Positions 41,288 through 50,866 of a stretch of DNA of 64,000 nt are shown here, piece by piece; within the stretch, counting starts at the first letter, position 1; each line of letters starts with the position of its first letter. The translations under genes were made by a program, and so were the position numbers. Origin of the DNA: Pseudonocardia hydrocarbonoxydans (GTDB lineage Bacteria > Actinomycetota > Actinomycetes > Mycobacteriales > Pseudonocardiaceae); assembly GCF_006539565.1 (NCBI RefSeq), contig NZ_BJNG01000017.1:1-64000 (forward strand). The letters are read 5' to 3'. The notes below the pieces were generated by a model. That model did not search any database, was not told the DNA's origin, and worked only from the letters and a program-made list of their open reading frames with translations.

Positions 41288-43240
41288 TCACGCCGGTGTG
41301 GTGGGGTCCTCGTCCGCCCGGCGGCCGCCGAGGTGCTCGGCGAAGTGGTGCTCGATCGCCCGGTTGAGCCGCATCCGGTTCTCCGGGTTGGCGAAGCCGT
41401 GGCCCTCGTCGTCGGCGACGAGGTAGGTGACCGGTACCCCGCGCTCGCGCAGCGAGGCGACGATGTTGTCGGACTCGGCCCGGACGACGCGGACGTCGTT
41501 GGCGCCCTGGGCGACCAGCAGCGGTGTGCGGATCCTGTCGACCATCGTGATCGGTGAGCGGGCCCGCATGTCGGCCTCCTGCTCGGGGATCTCGGGGTCG
41601 CCGACGTAGGCGTACCAGCTGTTGACGTTGAACGCCCGGGTGAAGGGCGGCAGGGTGCGCAGGAAGTGGGCCAGGTCGGAGACGCCGACGTAGTCGACGG
41701 CGACGGCGAACTTCTCGGGGGTGAGGGTGACGCCGAGCAGTGCGGCGTAGCCGCCGTAGGAGCCCCCGGCGACGGCGAGCCGCTCCGGGTCGGCGTAGCC
41801 ACGGGCGACGGCCCAGTCGACGGCGTCGATCAGGTCGTCGTGCATCGCGCGGCCGATCTCGCCGATCGCGGCGGTGAGGTGGCGGCGGCCGTGGCCCAGC
41901 GAGCCGCGGAAGTTCACCTGGAGCACGGCGTAGCCGCGGTTGGCGAGGAACTGCACGTCCGGGCTGAAGCCCCAGCCGTCGTGCATCCAGGGACCGCCGT
42001 GCACCAGCAGGACCAGCGGCAACCCCCGCGGCTCGACCCCGACCGGGAGGGTCAGGTAGCCGTGCAACGGCAGGCCGTCACGGGCGGGGAAGGCGACCGG
42101 GGTCATCGGGGCCAGCGAGGCGGGGTCGAGGTCCGGGTAGGCGCGCCACAGCAGGCGGGCCTCGCCGGTGGCGTGGTCGTAGAGCCAGGCGACGCCGGGG
42201 TCGCGGTCGTGGGTGAAGGTGGCGACCCAGCGCCTGCCCGCCTCGTCGCAGGACAGGGTGCCCAGCACCCCGTCGGACAGCGTCGACAGCGCCGCGTACA
42301 CGTCGGCGAAGTCCGGGTCGAGGACCTCGACGTGCGGCCGGTCGGCGACGAAGCGGGCGGCGAGCGCCTTCCCGGTGCCTCGATGCGTGTAGACCACGGG
42401 CGGGAGCACGCCGGGCACCATCGCGCCGGAGATGTCCAGGTCGTGGCCGCCGACGGCGGCGACGACGGTCTGTTCGCCGGTCGCGTGGTCGATGCGGACC
42501 AGCCGCAGGTCGTCCGCCCCCTCGTCGTCGGTGGAGTCGAAGGAGCCGACCAGCAGGCCCTTCCCGTCCGGGGTGACCAGTTGGGGGTGCACACCCATGG
42601 GGTGCTCGGCGCCGCCCGTCCGGTGCAGCAGCCGTCGCCGCCCGCCGGGGTCGATCGCCGAGAACTCCACCGTGCCGTCGGCGGCCAGCGCCGTGTGGAA
42701 GGCGGGGGTGCCGTCGCGGTCGAGCAGGACGCCGCCCGTCGGGTCGTCCTGCTCGAGGTGCAGGACGGTCTCGCCGGTGGCGACGTCGACGCGGAACAGG
42801 TCGAAGAACAGCGGCCGTCGGTTCATCGCCACGAGCACGGACCCGGGTACGGGCGGGAACGGTTCGACGCCGACGACGCGGGAGCCGGGGTCCATCGGGG
42901 TCAGGTCGACGGCCTGCGCGTCAGGTTCCTCCAGGTCGACGCGGTAGAGGTGCCAGTCCTCGTTGCCGTCGGTGTCCTGCTGGTAGAGCAGCCAGCGGGG
43001 GTCGTCGGTCCAGTGGTGGGTCGTGATGCCGCGGCGGGTGTCGCCGGTGACGCGGACGGCGTCGGCGTGGTCGTCGTCGATGCCGCGCACCCACACCTGC
43101 CGACGGCCCTGGTGCGGGGCGAGGTAGGCGATCCGGGTGCCGTCGGGCGAGAGCGACGGGTTCGCGAACCGCGGATCGGCGAAGAGCTCCTCGAGGTCGA
43201 TGAGGCCGGGCGGTGCGGCTCGGGGTGGTGCCGTGGACAT
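41288..43240 (-). CDS. S9-family peptidase (prolyl oligopeptidase/acylaminoacyl-peptidase-like)
   Basis: 650 residues. An N-terminal beta-propeller (FANPSLSPDGTRIAYLAPHQ; WLLYQQDTDGNEDWHLYRVD) covers an alpha/beta-hydrolase peptidase domain. Catalytic Ser is in AGGSYGGYAALLG, Asp in VAQGANDVRV, His in DEGHGFANPEN. No signal peptide, so it cleaves short peptides in the cytoplasm. The ATG follows GGAG. The promoter region holds the MerR-type dyad, and the MerR gene follows in the same direction. Confidence 0.93.
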   Translation of the reverse strand: MSTAPPRAAPPGLIDLEELFADPRFANPSLSPDGTRIAYLAPHQGRRQVWVRGIDDDHADAVRVTGDTRRGITTHHWTDDPRWLLYQQDTDGNEDWHLYRVDLEEPDAQAVDLTPMDPGSRVVGVEPFPPVPGSVLVAMNRRPLFFDLFRVDVATGETVLHLEQDDPTGGVLLDRDGTPAFHTALAADGTVEFSAIDPGGRRRLLHRTGGAEHPMGVHPQLVTPDGKGLLVGSFDSTDDEGADDLRLVRIDHATGEQTVVAAVGGHDLDISGAMVPGVLPPVVYTHRGTGKALAARFVADRPHVEVLDPDFADVYAALSTLSDGVLGTLSCDEAGRRWVATFTHDRDPGVAWLYDHATGEARLLWRAYPDLDPASLAPMTPVAFPARDGLPLHGYLTLPVGVEPRGLPLVLLVHGGPWMHDGWGFSPDVQFLANRGYAVLQVNFRGSLGHGRRHLTAAIGEIGRAMHDDLIDAVDWAVARGYADPERLAVAGGSYGGYAALLGVTLTPEKFAVAVDYVGVSDLAHFLRTLPPFTRAFNVNSWYAYVGDPEIPEQEADMRARSPITMVDRIRTPLLVAQGANDVRVVRAESDNIVASLRERGVPVTYLVADDEGHGFANPENRMRLNRAIEHHFAEHLGGRRADEDPTTPA

Positions 43241-43578
43241 CGGGTCTCCGTTCGGGGTGCGTTCACGGGCGGGCGCCAGCCCACACCGTGCCGTTGCGGC
43301 ACGGTCAAGTCCGCGGCCGCGGTGACGTCGCGGGCCCCGGGCCCAGGTGTCGCGGCACCACCGGGACGGCCGCGACGGTCGGCGGCGTATCGCCTGCCGG
43401 CGGCCTCGGGAATCACGTCCGGATCACGACGATGCATTTGCGGTCGACCCGGGACGCGACCGCGCATCTGCCCGGTGCCGGACCGTCATGTCGGAATCCG
43501 GCACGTGTTCCGGGCGTTCGGCGTGTGCGTCGGAAAGGGATGATCCCGGCGCCTCCTCCGGAATGGGTGGCAATGGTC
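43241..43578. other. Intergenic region upstream of the S9 peptidase
   Basis: No gene is supported here. It contains the peptidase promoter (43277-43308); the part nearer the VWA gene is somewhat less GC-rich and has no evident signals. Confidence 0.5.
43277..43308 (-). promoter_or_regulatory. MerR-type dyad promoter of the S9 peptidase gene
   Basis: On the minus strand TTGACC (43303-43308), 17-base spacer, TGTGGG. The spacer holds ACCGTGCCG-N3-CGGCACGGT (43285-43305). 30 of 32 bases match 34103-34134 upstream of the beta-lactamase. Confidence 0.65.
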
Positions 43579-45153
43579 CTAGTTGCATTCCGGCCGGCAG
43601 GCCCGCAGCAGCAGCGCGTCGAGGAACACCCCACGGATCTCCGCGGGGTCGACGGCCTGATAGGCCCGGCCGTCGGTGACCTCGGCGATGGCGCGCAGCG
43701 CCTCCATGTCGGCGTCGGGCCCGATGCCGATGGTGATGACGGCGACCGGCCGGCGGGGGTCGGCCTCGGCGCGCAGGGTGGACAGCAGCTCGTCGAGGCC
43801 GGGTCCGTCGTCCCGCTCGTCGCGCCCGTCGGTGAGCAGGACGACGCTGTGCTCCTTGCCGGGCACGAAACCCGCCCGCATCGCGCGGACCGCCTCCAGC
43901 GCGGTCTGGTGCAGCGCGGTGCCGGCGCCGTCGACCGCGTCCAGTCGCCCGGCGCTGCCGGCGAGCACCTCGGCGCGGGTGGCGCCCCCGGGCAGGGGCC
44001 CGCGCAGTGGCCCGACGGGGACCAGCACGCTGAAGTCGGGCTCGGGGGCGGGGCGGGCGGAGAAGGTCCAGAGCCCGATCTCGGTGGAGGGCGGGAACAG
44101 GCCGAGCCCCTCGCGTGCGGCGTCGGCGGCGAGCTGGATGCGGGTCCGGGAGCCGGCCGCGGACTGCATGGAGCCCGACACGTCGATCACCGCGAGCAGC
44201 GCCGACCCCGTGGTCAGGGTGCGCCACAGGTCCAGGACGCGGGACACCCCCGGTGTCGGGGCGGGGGCGTCCCCGGCGCGGGCCGCGCCGAACCCCGCGT
44301 CGTCGAGGACGTCGCGGGCGGCCGGCCCGCGCCGGGCGTCGAGCACCCGGGCGCCGGTGTCGGCCAGGCGGGGGTCCGCACCGGGGCGGTCGAGCACGAC
44401 GAGCGGGTAGTCGGCGGGCGGCACCCCCGCGACCGGGGTGGTGGTGACGGTGTCGTCGCGCGCGGTGTGCGCGGTGACCGAGCGCGCGGTCGCGACGAAC
44501 GGGACCCCGCCGTCGAGCTGGCGGAACCCGGCCGCGACGTCGGGGAGCACGCCGCGCCCGAGCGCGACGAAGGCGGCCGCGACCCGCGGGTCCGGCGCGG
44601 CCACGTCGCCGCCCGAGAGCGCGGTCGCGGCGGCGAGCACCGTCAGCGCCCCGCTCGCGTCGCGTTCGGGCGCCACCAGCCCCGTGACCTGCGGCGAACC
44701 CACCAGGTCGGCGAGCGGGACGGGCCCGGCGGACGGGGTCGCACCGACCACCACGACGGGCGAGGTCGCGACGGAGCCGAGCGCGCGCACCGTGCGGTCC
44801 GGCGCCGCGGCGACCCGGGCCGGCCAGATCCCGGAGTCGGGCAGCCACAGACCGGGCAGGGTGCTGCTGCCCGCGGCGAGCAGCGTCGCCATGGCGGCGG
44901 GGTCGCGCTCGGTGACGTCGATGCGGGCGCACGGCTCCAGCTCGCCCGCCGCGGTGGCCGCGGCCAGCGCGGACCGCAGCACCGGGGCCGTCCCGGCGTC
45001 GGTCGCCACGGAGGTGTCGGCGAGGGGGCAGGCGGCGACGAGGTCGTCGACGACCACGACCGCGGCGGCCAGCAGGGCACCGACGACGGCCGCGGCCAGT
45101 GCGGGCCGCGCGGACCGGCCACGGCCCGTCGGCCGGCGTCGACTCCGCTGCAC
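43579..45153 (-). CDS. Membrane-anchored VWA-domain protein with solute-binding-like domain
   Basis: 524 residues. After a basic start comes one signal-anchor (ALAAAVVGALLAAAVVVVDD), then a periplasmic-binding-like region (about 60-300: GLWLPDSGIWPARVAAAPDR; SPVVVVGATPSAGPVPLADL). A C-terminal von Willebrand A domain has an intact MIDAS (VIDVSGSMQSAAGSR; LLTDGRDER). Probably an extracytoplasmic metal-dependent adhesion or assembly protein, of the kind annotated as substrate-binding and VWA domain-containing. The GTG at 45153 abuts the truncated ATPase divergently. Confidence 0.8.
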   Translation of the reverse strand: MQRSRRRPTGRGRSARPALAAAVVGALLAAAVVVVDDLVAACPLADTSVATDAGTAPVLRSALAAATAAGELEPCARIDVTERDPAAMATLLAAGSSTLPGLWLPDSGIWPARVAAAPDRTVRALGSVATSPVVVVGATPSAGPVPLADLVGSPQVTGLVAPERDASGALTVLAAATALSGGDVAAPDPRVAAAFVALGRGVLPDVAAGFRQLDGGVPFVATARSVTAHTARDDTVTTTPVAGVPPADYPLVVLDRPGADPRLADTGARVLDARRGPAARDVLDDAGFGAARAGDAPAPTPGVSRVLDLWRTLTTGSALLAVIDVSGSMQSAAGSRTRIQLAADAAREGLGLFPPSTEIGLWTFSARPAPEPDFSVLVPVGPLRGPLPGGATRAEVLAGSAGRLDAVDGAGTALHQTALEAVRAMRAGFVPGKEHSVVLLTDGRDERDDGPGLDELLSTLRAEADPRRPVAVITIGIGPDADMEALRAIAEVTDGRAYQAVDPAEIRGVFLDALLLRACRPECN

Positions 45154-45154
45154 C

Positions 45155-47236
45155 GTGCTCAGGGTCGCCGAGGGCGACGTCGTCGGCGCCGACGCCCGGG
45201 TGCTGACGGCCCACGACCTGCAGGTCGACGAGGCGCTGCTCACGGGGGAGGCGCAGCCGGTGCAGCGCCGACCCGACCCGCCCGCCGACCCGGGCGCCGG
45301 GCCCGGCGAGCGGACCACGATGCTGCACGCGGGCACCCTGGTGGTGCACGGGTCCGGCACGGCCGTCGTGGTCGGCACCGGTGCGGACTCGGAGCTGGGC
45401 CGGATCGCCGGCCTGCTGCGCGAGCACTCCGCGCCCGACACCCCGCTGCAGCGCCGGCTCGCCGCACTCGGCAGGCGGCTCTCCGCCGCCGCCGTCGCCG
45501 CGTGCGCCCTCGTGGTGGTGCTCGGGCTGCTGCGCGGGGAGCCCTGGGGGATCATGCTGGTCGCCGGCATCTCGCTCGCGGTGGCCGCCATCCCCGAGTC
45601 GCTGCCCGCGGTGGTGGCGCTGGCCCTGGCCGCGGCCACCCGGCGGATGGCCGACCAGGGGGCGATCGTCCGCTCGCTGCCCGCCGTCGAGGCGCTGGGG
45701 TCGGTGACGGTGCTGGCCGCGGACAAGACCGGCACGCTCACCACCGGGCATCCGCGCGCGGTCGCGGTCTGGACGCGCGAGGGGGTGCTCGAGCTGCCGG
45801 CCCCCGGTGTCGGCGGCGTGGGGGTGGCTGCGGGCGGGCGGGGCGGGCGGGCCCTGCTGGAGGCCGTCGTGCTGTGCAGTGACGCGGAGCCCGGCGGCGG
45901 GGGGACCGAGGGGGCGCTGGTCGACGCCGCCGCCGGGGCGGGCGTCGACGTGCCGGGGCTGCGCGCCGCGCTGCCGCGCACCCACGTCCGCCCCTTCGAC
46001 GCCGCGCACCGGTCCATGCGGACGACCCACGCCGGGCCCGCCGGTCCGCTGGAGGTCGTGAAGGGCGCACCGGAGGTCGTCCTCGCCGGCGAGGAGGACG
46101 CCGGGCGGACGGTCGCGGCGTGGGCGGGGGAGGGGCGCCGGGTGCTCGCGGTCGCCGCGGGGCCTCCCGGGGCGGTCCGTCTGCTCGGCCTGATCGCCAC
46201 CGCCGACCCGGTGCGGCCGGACGCCGCGGCGGCGGTGCGCGCCGCCCGGGCCGCGGGCATCCGCCCCGTGATGATCACCGGTGACCACCCCGGCACCGCG
46301 GCGGCGGTCGCCGCCGCCGTCGGGGTCACGGTCCCCGGCGACCCGCCGGACGCCCCGGGGCACGGGCTGCGCCCGGTGTACGCGCGCACCGACCCGGCGG
46401 GGAAGCTCGCCATCGTCACGGCCTGGCAGGAGGCCGGTCACCTCGTCGCGATGACCGGGGACGGCGTCAACGACGCGCCGGCCCTGCGCGCCGCCGACGT
46501 GGGCGTGGCCATGGGCAGGCGCGGCACCGAGGTGGCGAAGGAGGCCGCGGACCTGGTGCTGACCGACGACAGCCTGGCCACCGTCGTCGCCGCCGTCGCC
46601 GAGGGCAGGCGGGTCTTCGACAACGTGCGCCGGTTCGTCCGCTACGGGGTGTCGGGCGGGCTCGCCGAGCTGCTCGTGATGCTCGTCGGGCCGCTGGTGG
46701 GGTTCGTGCTGCCGCTGCTGCCCGGTCAGGTGCTGTGGGTCAACCTGGTCACCCACGGCCTGCCGGGTGTCGCGATCGGGTCCGAGATCGCCGAGCCCGA
46801 CGTGCTCCGCCGCCCACCGCGGCCCCCGTCGGAGGGCCTGCTGACCCGGCGCGGCGCGTTCGACGTGCTGTGGGTGGCCGCTCTCATGACCGGGAGCTGC
46901 CTGGGCCTGGCGGTCTGGTCGGCGGCGCGGGGCGGCCCGTGGCAGACCGTGCTGTTCGCCACGCTCGCGCTGACCCAGCTGGGCATGGCCCTCACGACCC
47001 GGTCCGACCGCACCCCGTTCTGGCGGATGGCCCCGGCGGGCAACCCGTTCCTGTTCGTCGCGGTGGCGACGAGCCTGGCCGCGACGCTCGCCGCGGTCTA
47101 CCTGCCCGGGCTGTCGGACCTGCTCGGCCTCGACCCGCTCCCGGCCGCCGACCTCGCACTGGTCGCGGCGGTCGCCGTGGTACCGGCGATCCTGATCGAG
47201 CTGGTCGAGGCGGCCCGGGCCCGACGGTCCGGGTGA
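45155..47236 (+). pseudogene. P2-type cation ATPase, 5'-truncated
   Basis: 693 residues in frame, about 150-200 short of a full P2-type (Ca/cation, CtpF/PacL-like) ATPase. The frame begins inside the actuator domain (LRVAEGDVVGADARVLTAHD, TGEAQPVQRR). TM1, TM2 and the start of the A domain are absent and replaced by the divergent VWA gene. Later parts are intact: phosphorylation site DKTGTLTTG, hinge GDGVNDAPALRAADVGVAMG and six C-terminal helices. A GTG at 45155 could start translation, but a functional pump is unlikely. Confidence 0.75.
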
Positions 47237-47258
47237 GCGCCGGTCGGAACAGGGCCGG

Positions 47259-48167
47259 TCAGAACAGGGCGCCGCGGTCGTGCGGGTGGTCGAGCAGGGG
47301 GTCCCACGGCGCCGCGTCGTCCGGGACGGCGTCGTCCGGGACGGCGGTGTCCGCGACGGCGTCCGCGGCGGCGGGGTCGACCACCACGACGGTCACCGGG
47401 CTGCGCCGCAGCACCTCCCGGCTGGTCGACCCGAACAGCGACCGCGCGTAGGCGCCGTGCGCCCGGGTCCCGACCACCACCAGCCGTGCCCCCTCGGCCG
47501 CCCGCAGCAGCGCGAGCGCCGGCACGTCGTGCACCACCGTCACCTCCACCGGGACGCCGGGGAACCGCGCCGTCCACGGTGCGAGCGCGGCGCGCAGCCG
47601 GTCGCGCTCCGCGACGTCGGACGCCTGCTCGACCGCCGGGGGGACCGGTGGGTCGGCGGTGGCGCGGGCGTGCAGGACCGCCACCCGTCCGCCGTGGCGG
47701 CGGGCGTCGGAGAAGGCCAGCGTCAGTGCCGGCGCGTCGCCCTCGACGGTGTCGACGCCGACGAGCACGGGGCCCCGGGGCGGCACCGGCGCCCCGCGCA
47801 CCACGACGACCGGGCAGCTCGCCCGTGCGCTGACGTCCAGGGCCACCGAGCCGGGGAGCACCCGCTGCGTGTCGCCGCCCATGCCCACCACGAGCAGGGC
47901 CGCGCCGGACGACGCGTCGAGCAGTGCGGGCACCGGCTCCGCCGGGGACCGGGTCGTCGTGACCTCGATCCCGGGCTCGGCCCGCCGGGCGACGGCGAAG
48001 GCCCGCGCCAGCACCTCGAGGGGCCACGGGGCCGCGGGCGGCTCGTCGCCCGCGTGCACCAGCCGCAGCGCCGCGCCGCGCAGGCCCGCCTCCGCGGCGG
48101 CCCAGCCCACGGCGTGCAGGGCGTGGTCGCTGCCGTCGACACCGACCACGATCTCGGTCCGTCCCAT
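47259..48167 (-). CDS. Tandem universal stress protein (UspA x2)
   Basis: 302 residues with two Usp domains: IVVGVDGSDHALHAVGWAAA in the first, VLVGVDTVEGDAPALTLAFS in the second. The ATP-binding glycine-rich end of the second reads VVVGTRAHGAYARSLFGSTS. The Asp-Ala-Val-Pro tail is encoded by a short repeat. Family members bind ATP and act in hypoxic or stationary phase stress. It lies 18 bp downstream of the GAPDH gene on the same strand, so probably co-transcribed. Confidence 0.92.
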   Translation of the reverse strand: MGRTEIVVGVDGSDHALHAVGWAAAEAGLRGAALRLVHAGDEPPAAPWPLEVLARAFAVARRAEPGIEVTTTRSPAEPVPALLDASSGAALLVVGMGGDTQRVLPGSVALDVSARASCPVVVVRGAPVPPRGPVLVGVDTVEGDAPALTLAFSDARRHGGRVAVLHARATADPPVPPAVEQASDVAERDRLRAALAPWTARFPGVPVEVTVVHDVPALALLRAAEGARLVVVGTRAHGAYARSLFGSTSREVLRRSPVTVVVVDPAAADAVADTAVPDDAVPDDAAPWDPLLDHPHDRGALF

Positions 48168-48185
48168 CGCCTGCTCCCGTCCGGG

Positions 48186-49202
48186 TCAGTCGCCGGGGAG
48201 GATGCGGGCCATGAGGTCGAGCAGGTCGATGGTGCGCTGGGTGTAGCCCCACTCGTTGTCGTACCAGCCGAAGACCTTGACCATGCTGCCGACCGCCTGG
48301 GTCAGGCCGAGGTCGATGACGCACGACGCGGGCTCCCCGATCACGTCGTGGGAGACGATCGGCTCGTCCGTGCAGCGCAGGATGTTCTTGAGCGGGCCGT
48401 CGGCCGCGGTGCGGAACGCCCGGTTGACCTGCCCGACCGTCACCGAACCGCTCAGCCCGACGGTGAGGTCGACCAGCGAGGCGTCGACGACCGGGACGCG
48501 CAGCGCGACCCCGTCGAGCCTGCCCGCCAGCTCCGGCAGCACCTCGCCGATGGCCCGGGCGGCCCCGGTCCCGGTCGGGATGATGTTGACCGCGGCGGAG
48601 CGGGCCCGGCGCAGGTCGTTGTGCGGCGCGTCGAGCAGGTTCTGGTCGCCGGTGTAGCTGTGCACCGTCGTCAGCAGGCCGTGCTCGACGCCGAACGCCT
48701 GGTGCAGCACCTGCACCATCGGGGCCGCACAGTTCGTCGTGCACGAGGCGTTGGAGACGAGGTGGTGGGTGGCGGCGTCGTAGGTGTCCTGGTTCACGCC
48801 CATCACGATCGTGGCGTCGAGGCCCCGGCCCGGGGCGGTGACCAGCACCTTGCGGGCGCCGGCTGCGAGGTGCCCGGCGGCGGCGTCGCGGTCGCGGAAG
48901 CGCCCGGTGGCCTCCACGACCAGGTCGACGCCCACCGCCGCCCAGTCCAGCCGGGCGGTGTCGGCCTCCTGCGTGGCCCGCAGCGCGTGGTCGTCCACGG
49001 ACAGGAAGCCGTCCGACACCTCGACCCGGTGTCCCCACGCCCCGTAGGTGGAGTCGTGCCGCAGCAGGTGGGCCACCGTCGCGGGTGGGGCGAGGTCGTT
49101 CACCGCGACGATCTCGAAGGCCGGCTCCGCCCGCACCGCGGCCGCGCGGAGCACCGCGCGGCCGATGCGCCCCATGCCGTTGACACCCACCCGGACTCGC
49201 AT
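48186..49202 (-). CDS. gap: Glyceraldehyde-3-phosphate dehydrogenase
   Basis: 338 residues. The NAD motif is VGVNGMGRIGRAVLRAA, the catalytic Cys is in SNASCTTNCAAPM, the His follows in TTVHSYTGDQ, and the phosphate-binding RSAAVNIIPTGTGAARAI is intact. It oxidises G3P to 1,3-bisphosphoglycerate. The ATG follows GAGGTGG. It is away from the usual gap-pgk-tpi cluster and forms a pair with a Usp gene, so it is likely a second, condition-specific isozyme. A DosR-box-like palindrome lies about 115 bp upstream. Confidence 0.93.
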   Translation of the reverse strand: MRVRVGVNGMGRIGRAVLRAAAVRAEPAFEIVAVNDLAPPATVAHLLRHDSTYGAWGHRVEVSDGFLSVDDHALRATQEADTARLDWAAVGVDLVVEATGRFRDRDAAAGHLAAGARKVLVTAPGRGLDATIVMGVNQDTYDAATHHLVSNASCTTNCAAPMVQVLHQAFGVEHGLLTTVHSYTGDQNLLDAPHNDLRRARSAAVNIIPTGTGAARAIGEVLPELAGRLDGVALRVPVVDASLVDLTVGLSGSVTVGQVNRAFRTAADGPLKNILRCTDEPIVSHDVIGEPASCVIDLGLTQAVGSMVKVFGWYDNEWGYTQRTIDLLDLMARILPGD

Positions 49203-49316
49203 CGGTCCACCTCGCTCGATCCGCCGGTCACCTGTGCCGTCGAGCGTCCCTGCCCGCCGCAGGCGCGACCACCGTCGACCGGAGCCTCCGACGGGGACCC
49301 TCGTCGGGTGGGGGTC

Positions 49317-49331
49317 GGGACCATCGGCCCC
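49317..49331. promoter_or_regulatory. DosR-box-like palindrome (GAPDH / flavodoxin)
   Basis: GGGACC-ATC-GGCCCC, one mismatch from a perfect GGGACC-N3-GGTCCC. It lies between the divergent gap-usp and flavodoxin genes. It resembles the DosR/DevR motif core GGGACT-N2-AGTCCC. Confidence 0.45.
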
Positions 49332-49404
49332 TGCCCGGCCCGTCCCGGCGCCCCGACACTGCCCGCACCGGCGTCCGCCCGGGACGCGCGAGGGGAGTGG
49401 CGGC

Positions 49405-49911
49405 ATGGAAGCGCTCGTGGTCGTGGAGTCCGTGTTCGGCAACACCCGCGCCGTCGCCGACGCCGTCGCGGCGGGGCTGGGCGGCCGGATGGACGTCCGC
49501 ACGGCCGACGTGGCCACGGCCCCGGACGAGCTGCACAGGGTCGACCTGCTGGTCGTCGGCGGGCCCACGCACGCCTTCGGGATGACCCGGGCGTCGACGC
49601 GGCGGTCGGCGGCCGAGCAGTCCGGCGGGGCCGTCCCGGTCGCGGACACCGGGATCCGGGAGTGGCTCGACCGCCTCCCGGCGGGCACCTGCCCAGCCGC
49701 GACGTTCGACACCCGCGCGGACCGTCCCCGGCTGCCCGGCTCGGCCGCGGCGGCGGCCGCCCGTCGCCTGCGGCGCCAGGGGCACCGGGTGCTGGCCCGC
49801 CCCGAGTCCTTCCGGGTGACCGGCACGCGCGGCCCGCTGGTCGACGGCGAGCTGGAGCGGGCGCGGCAGTGGGGCGACGCCCTGGCCGCGCAGTTGGTCG
49901 GTGCCCGGTGA
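49405..49911 (+). CDS. Flavodoxin-like protein
   Basis: 168 residues. The FMN phosphate loop [20 protein letters not shown] and the second loop [19 protein letters not shown] mark a flavodoxin fold. Such proteins in actinobacteria often occur near Usp genes. The ATG follows AGGGGAG. Divergent from gap, with a DosR-like palindrome between. Confidence 0.85.
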   Translation: MEALVVVESVFGNTRAVADAVAAGLGGRMDVRTADVATAPDELHRVDLLVVGGPTHAFGMTRASTRRSAAEQSGGAVPVADTGIREWLDRLPAGTCPAATFDTRADRPRLPGSAAAAAARRLRRQGHRVLARPESFRVTGTRGPLVDGELERARQWGDALAAQLVGAR

Positions 49912-49957
49912 CGTCGTCCGGCCCCCCGGCCCCTGTGTCGGTGTCGGTGTCGGATTC

Positions 49958-50866
49958 ATGACCGCACCCACCGTCGCCGTGTCCGGCCTGGTGAAGTCCT
50001 TCGGCCGGGTCCGCGCCCTCGACGGCCTCGACCTGCGGGTCGAGACCGGGGAGGTGCACGGGTTCCTCGGGCCCAACGGGTCGGGGAAGACGACCACGCT
50101 GCGGGTGCTGCTCGGCCTGCTGCGGGCCGACGCCGGCGCGGTCCGGCTCCTCGGCGGCGACCCGTGGCGCGACGCCGTCGCCCTGCACCGCAGGCTCGCC
50201 TACGTGCCCGGGGAGGTGGTGCTGTGGCCGAACCTGACCGGCGGCGAGGTGATCGACCTGCTCGGGCGGCTGCGCGGCGGGCTGCACCCCCGGCGGCGCG
50301 CGGAGCTGCTGGAGCGCTTCGACCTCGATCCCACCGTGGCGGGCCGCGCCTACTCCCGGGGCAACCGGCAGAAGGTCGCCCTGGTGGCGGCGCTGGCCAG
50401 CGACGTCGAGCTGCTGCTGCTCGACGAGCCGACGGCGGGGCTGGACCCGCTGATGGAGGCGGAGTTCCGGCGCTGCATCGAGCAGGAACGCCGGGCCGGG
50501 CGCACGGTCGTGCTGTCGAGCCACGTGCTGTCGGAGGTCGAGGCGCTCTGCGACCGGGTCAGCATCATCCGCGCGGGGCGCACCGTGGAGTCCGGGACGC
50601 TGGCCGACCTGCGCCACCTCTCCCGCACCGCGGTCACCGCGGAGCTCGCGGCCGAGCCGCCCGACCTGGCCGCGCTCCCCGGCGTGCACGACGTCGAGGT
50701 CTCGGGCCGGCGGGTCCGCTGCGCCGTCGACGCGGACGCGCTCGACGACGTCGTCACCGCGCTGGCCCGGGCCGGCATCGTCGGGCTGACCAGCCGTCCG
50801 CCGACCCTGGAGGAGCTGTTCCTGCGGCACTACGCCCGGACCGCGCACCCGGCAGGCCGCACGTGA
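49958..50866 (+). CDS. ABC transporter ATP-binding protein
   Basis: 302 residues. Walker [14 protein letters not shown], signature [15 protein letters not shown] (an R-G-N-R-Q variant of LSGGQ), Walker [14 protein letters not shown] and H-loop [11 protein letters not shown]. The C-terminal extension is typical of the DrrA-like exporter class. The ATG follows a GTGTCG triplet repeat without a clear Shine-Dalgarno. Its stop overlaps the permease GTG (GTGA). Substrate unknown; drug or lipid export is possible. Confidence 0.92.
   Translation: MTAPTVAVSGLVKSFGRVRALDGLDLRVETGEVHGFLGPNGSGKTTTLRVLLGLLRADAGAVRLLGGDPWRDAVALHRRLAYVPGEVVLWPNLTGGEVIDLLGRLRGGLHPRRRAELLERFDLDPTVAGRAYSRGNRQKVALVAALASDVELLLLDEPTAGLDPLMEAEFRRCIEQERRAGRTVVLSSHVLSEVEALCDRVSIIRAGRTVESGTLADLRHLSRTAVTAELAAEPPDLAALPGVHDVEVSGRRVRCAVDADALDDVVTALARAGIVGLTSRPPTLEELFLRHYARTAHPAGRT

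Noticed and set aside
43424..46756. A 1110-codon minus-strand open frame
   Set aside because: It is antisense to the P-type ATPase and shifted from the VWA frame; no family similarity.
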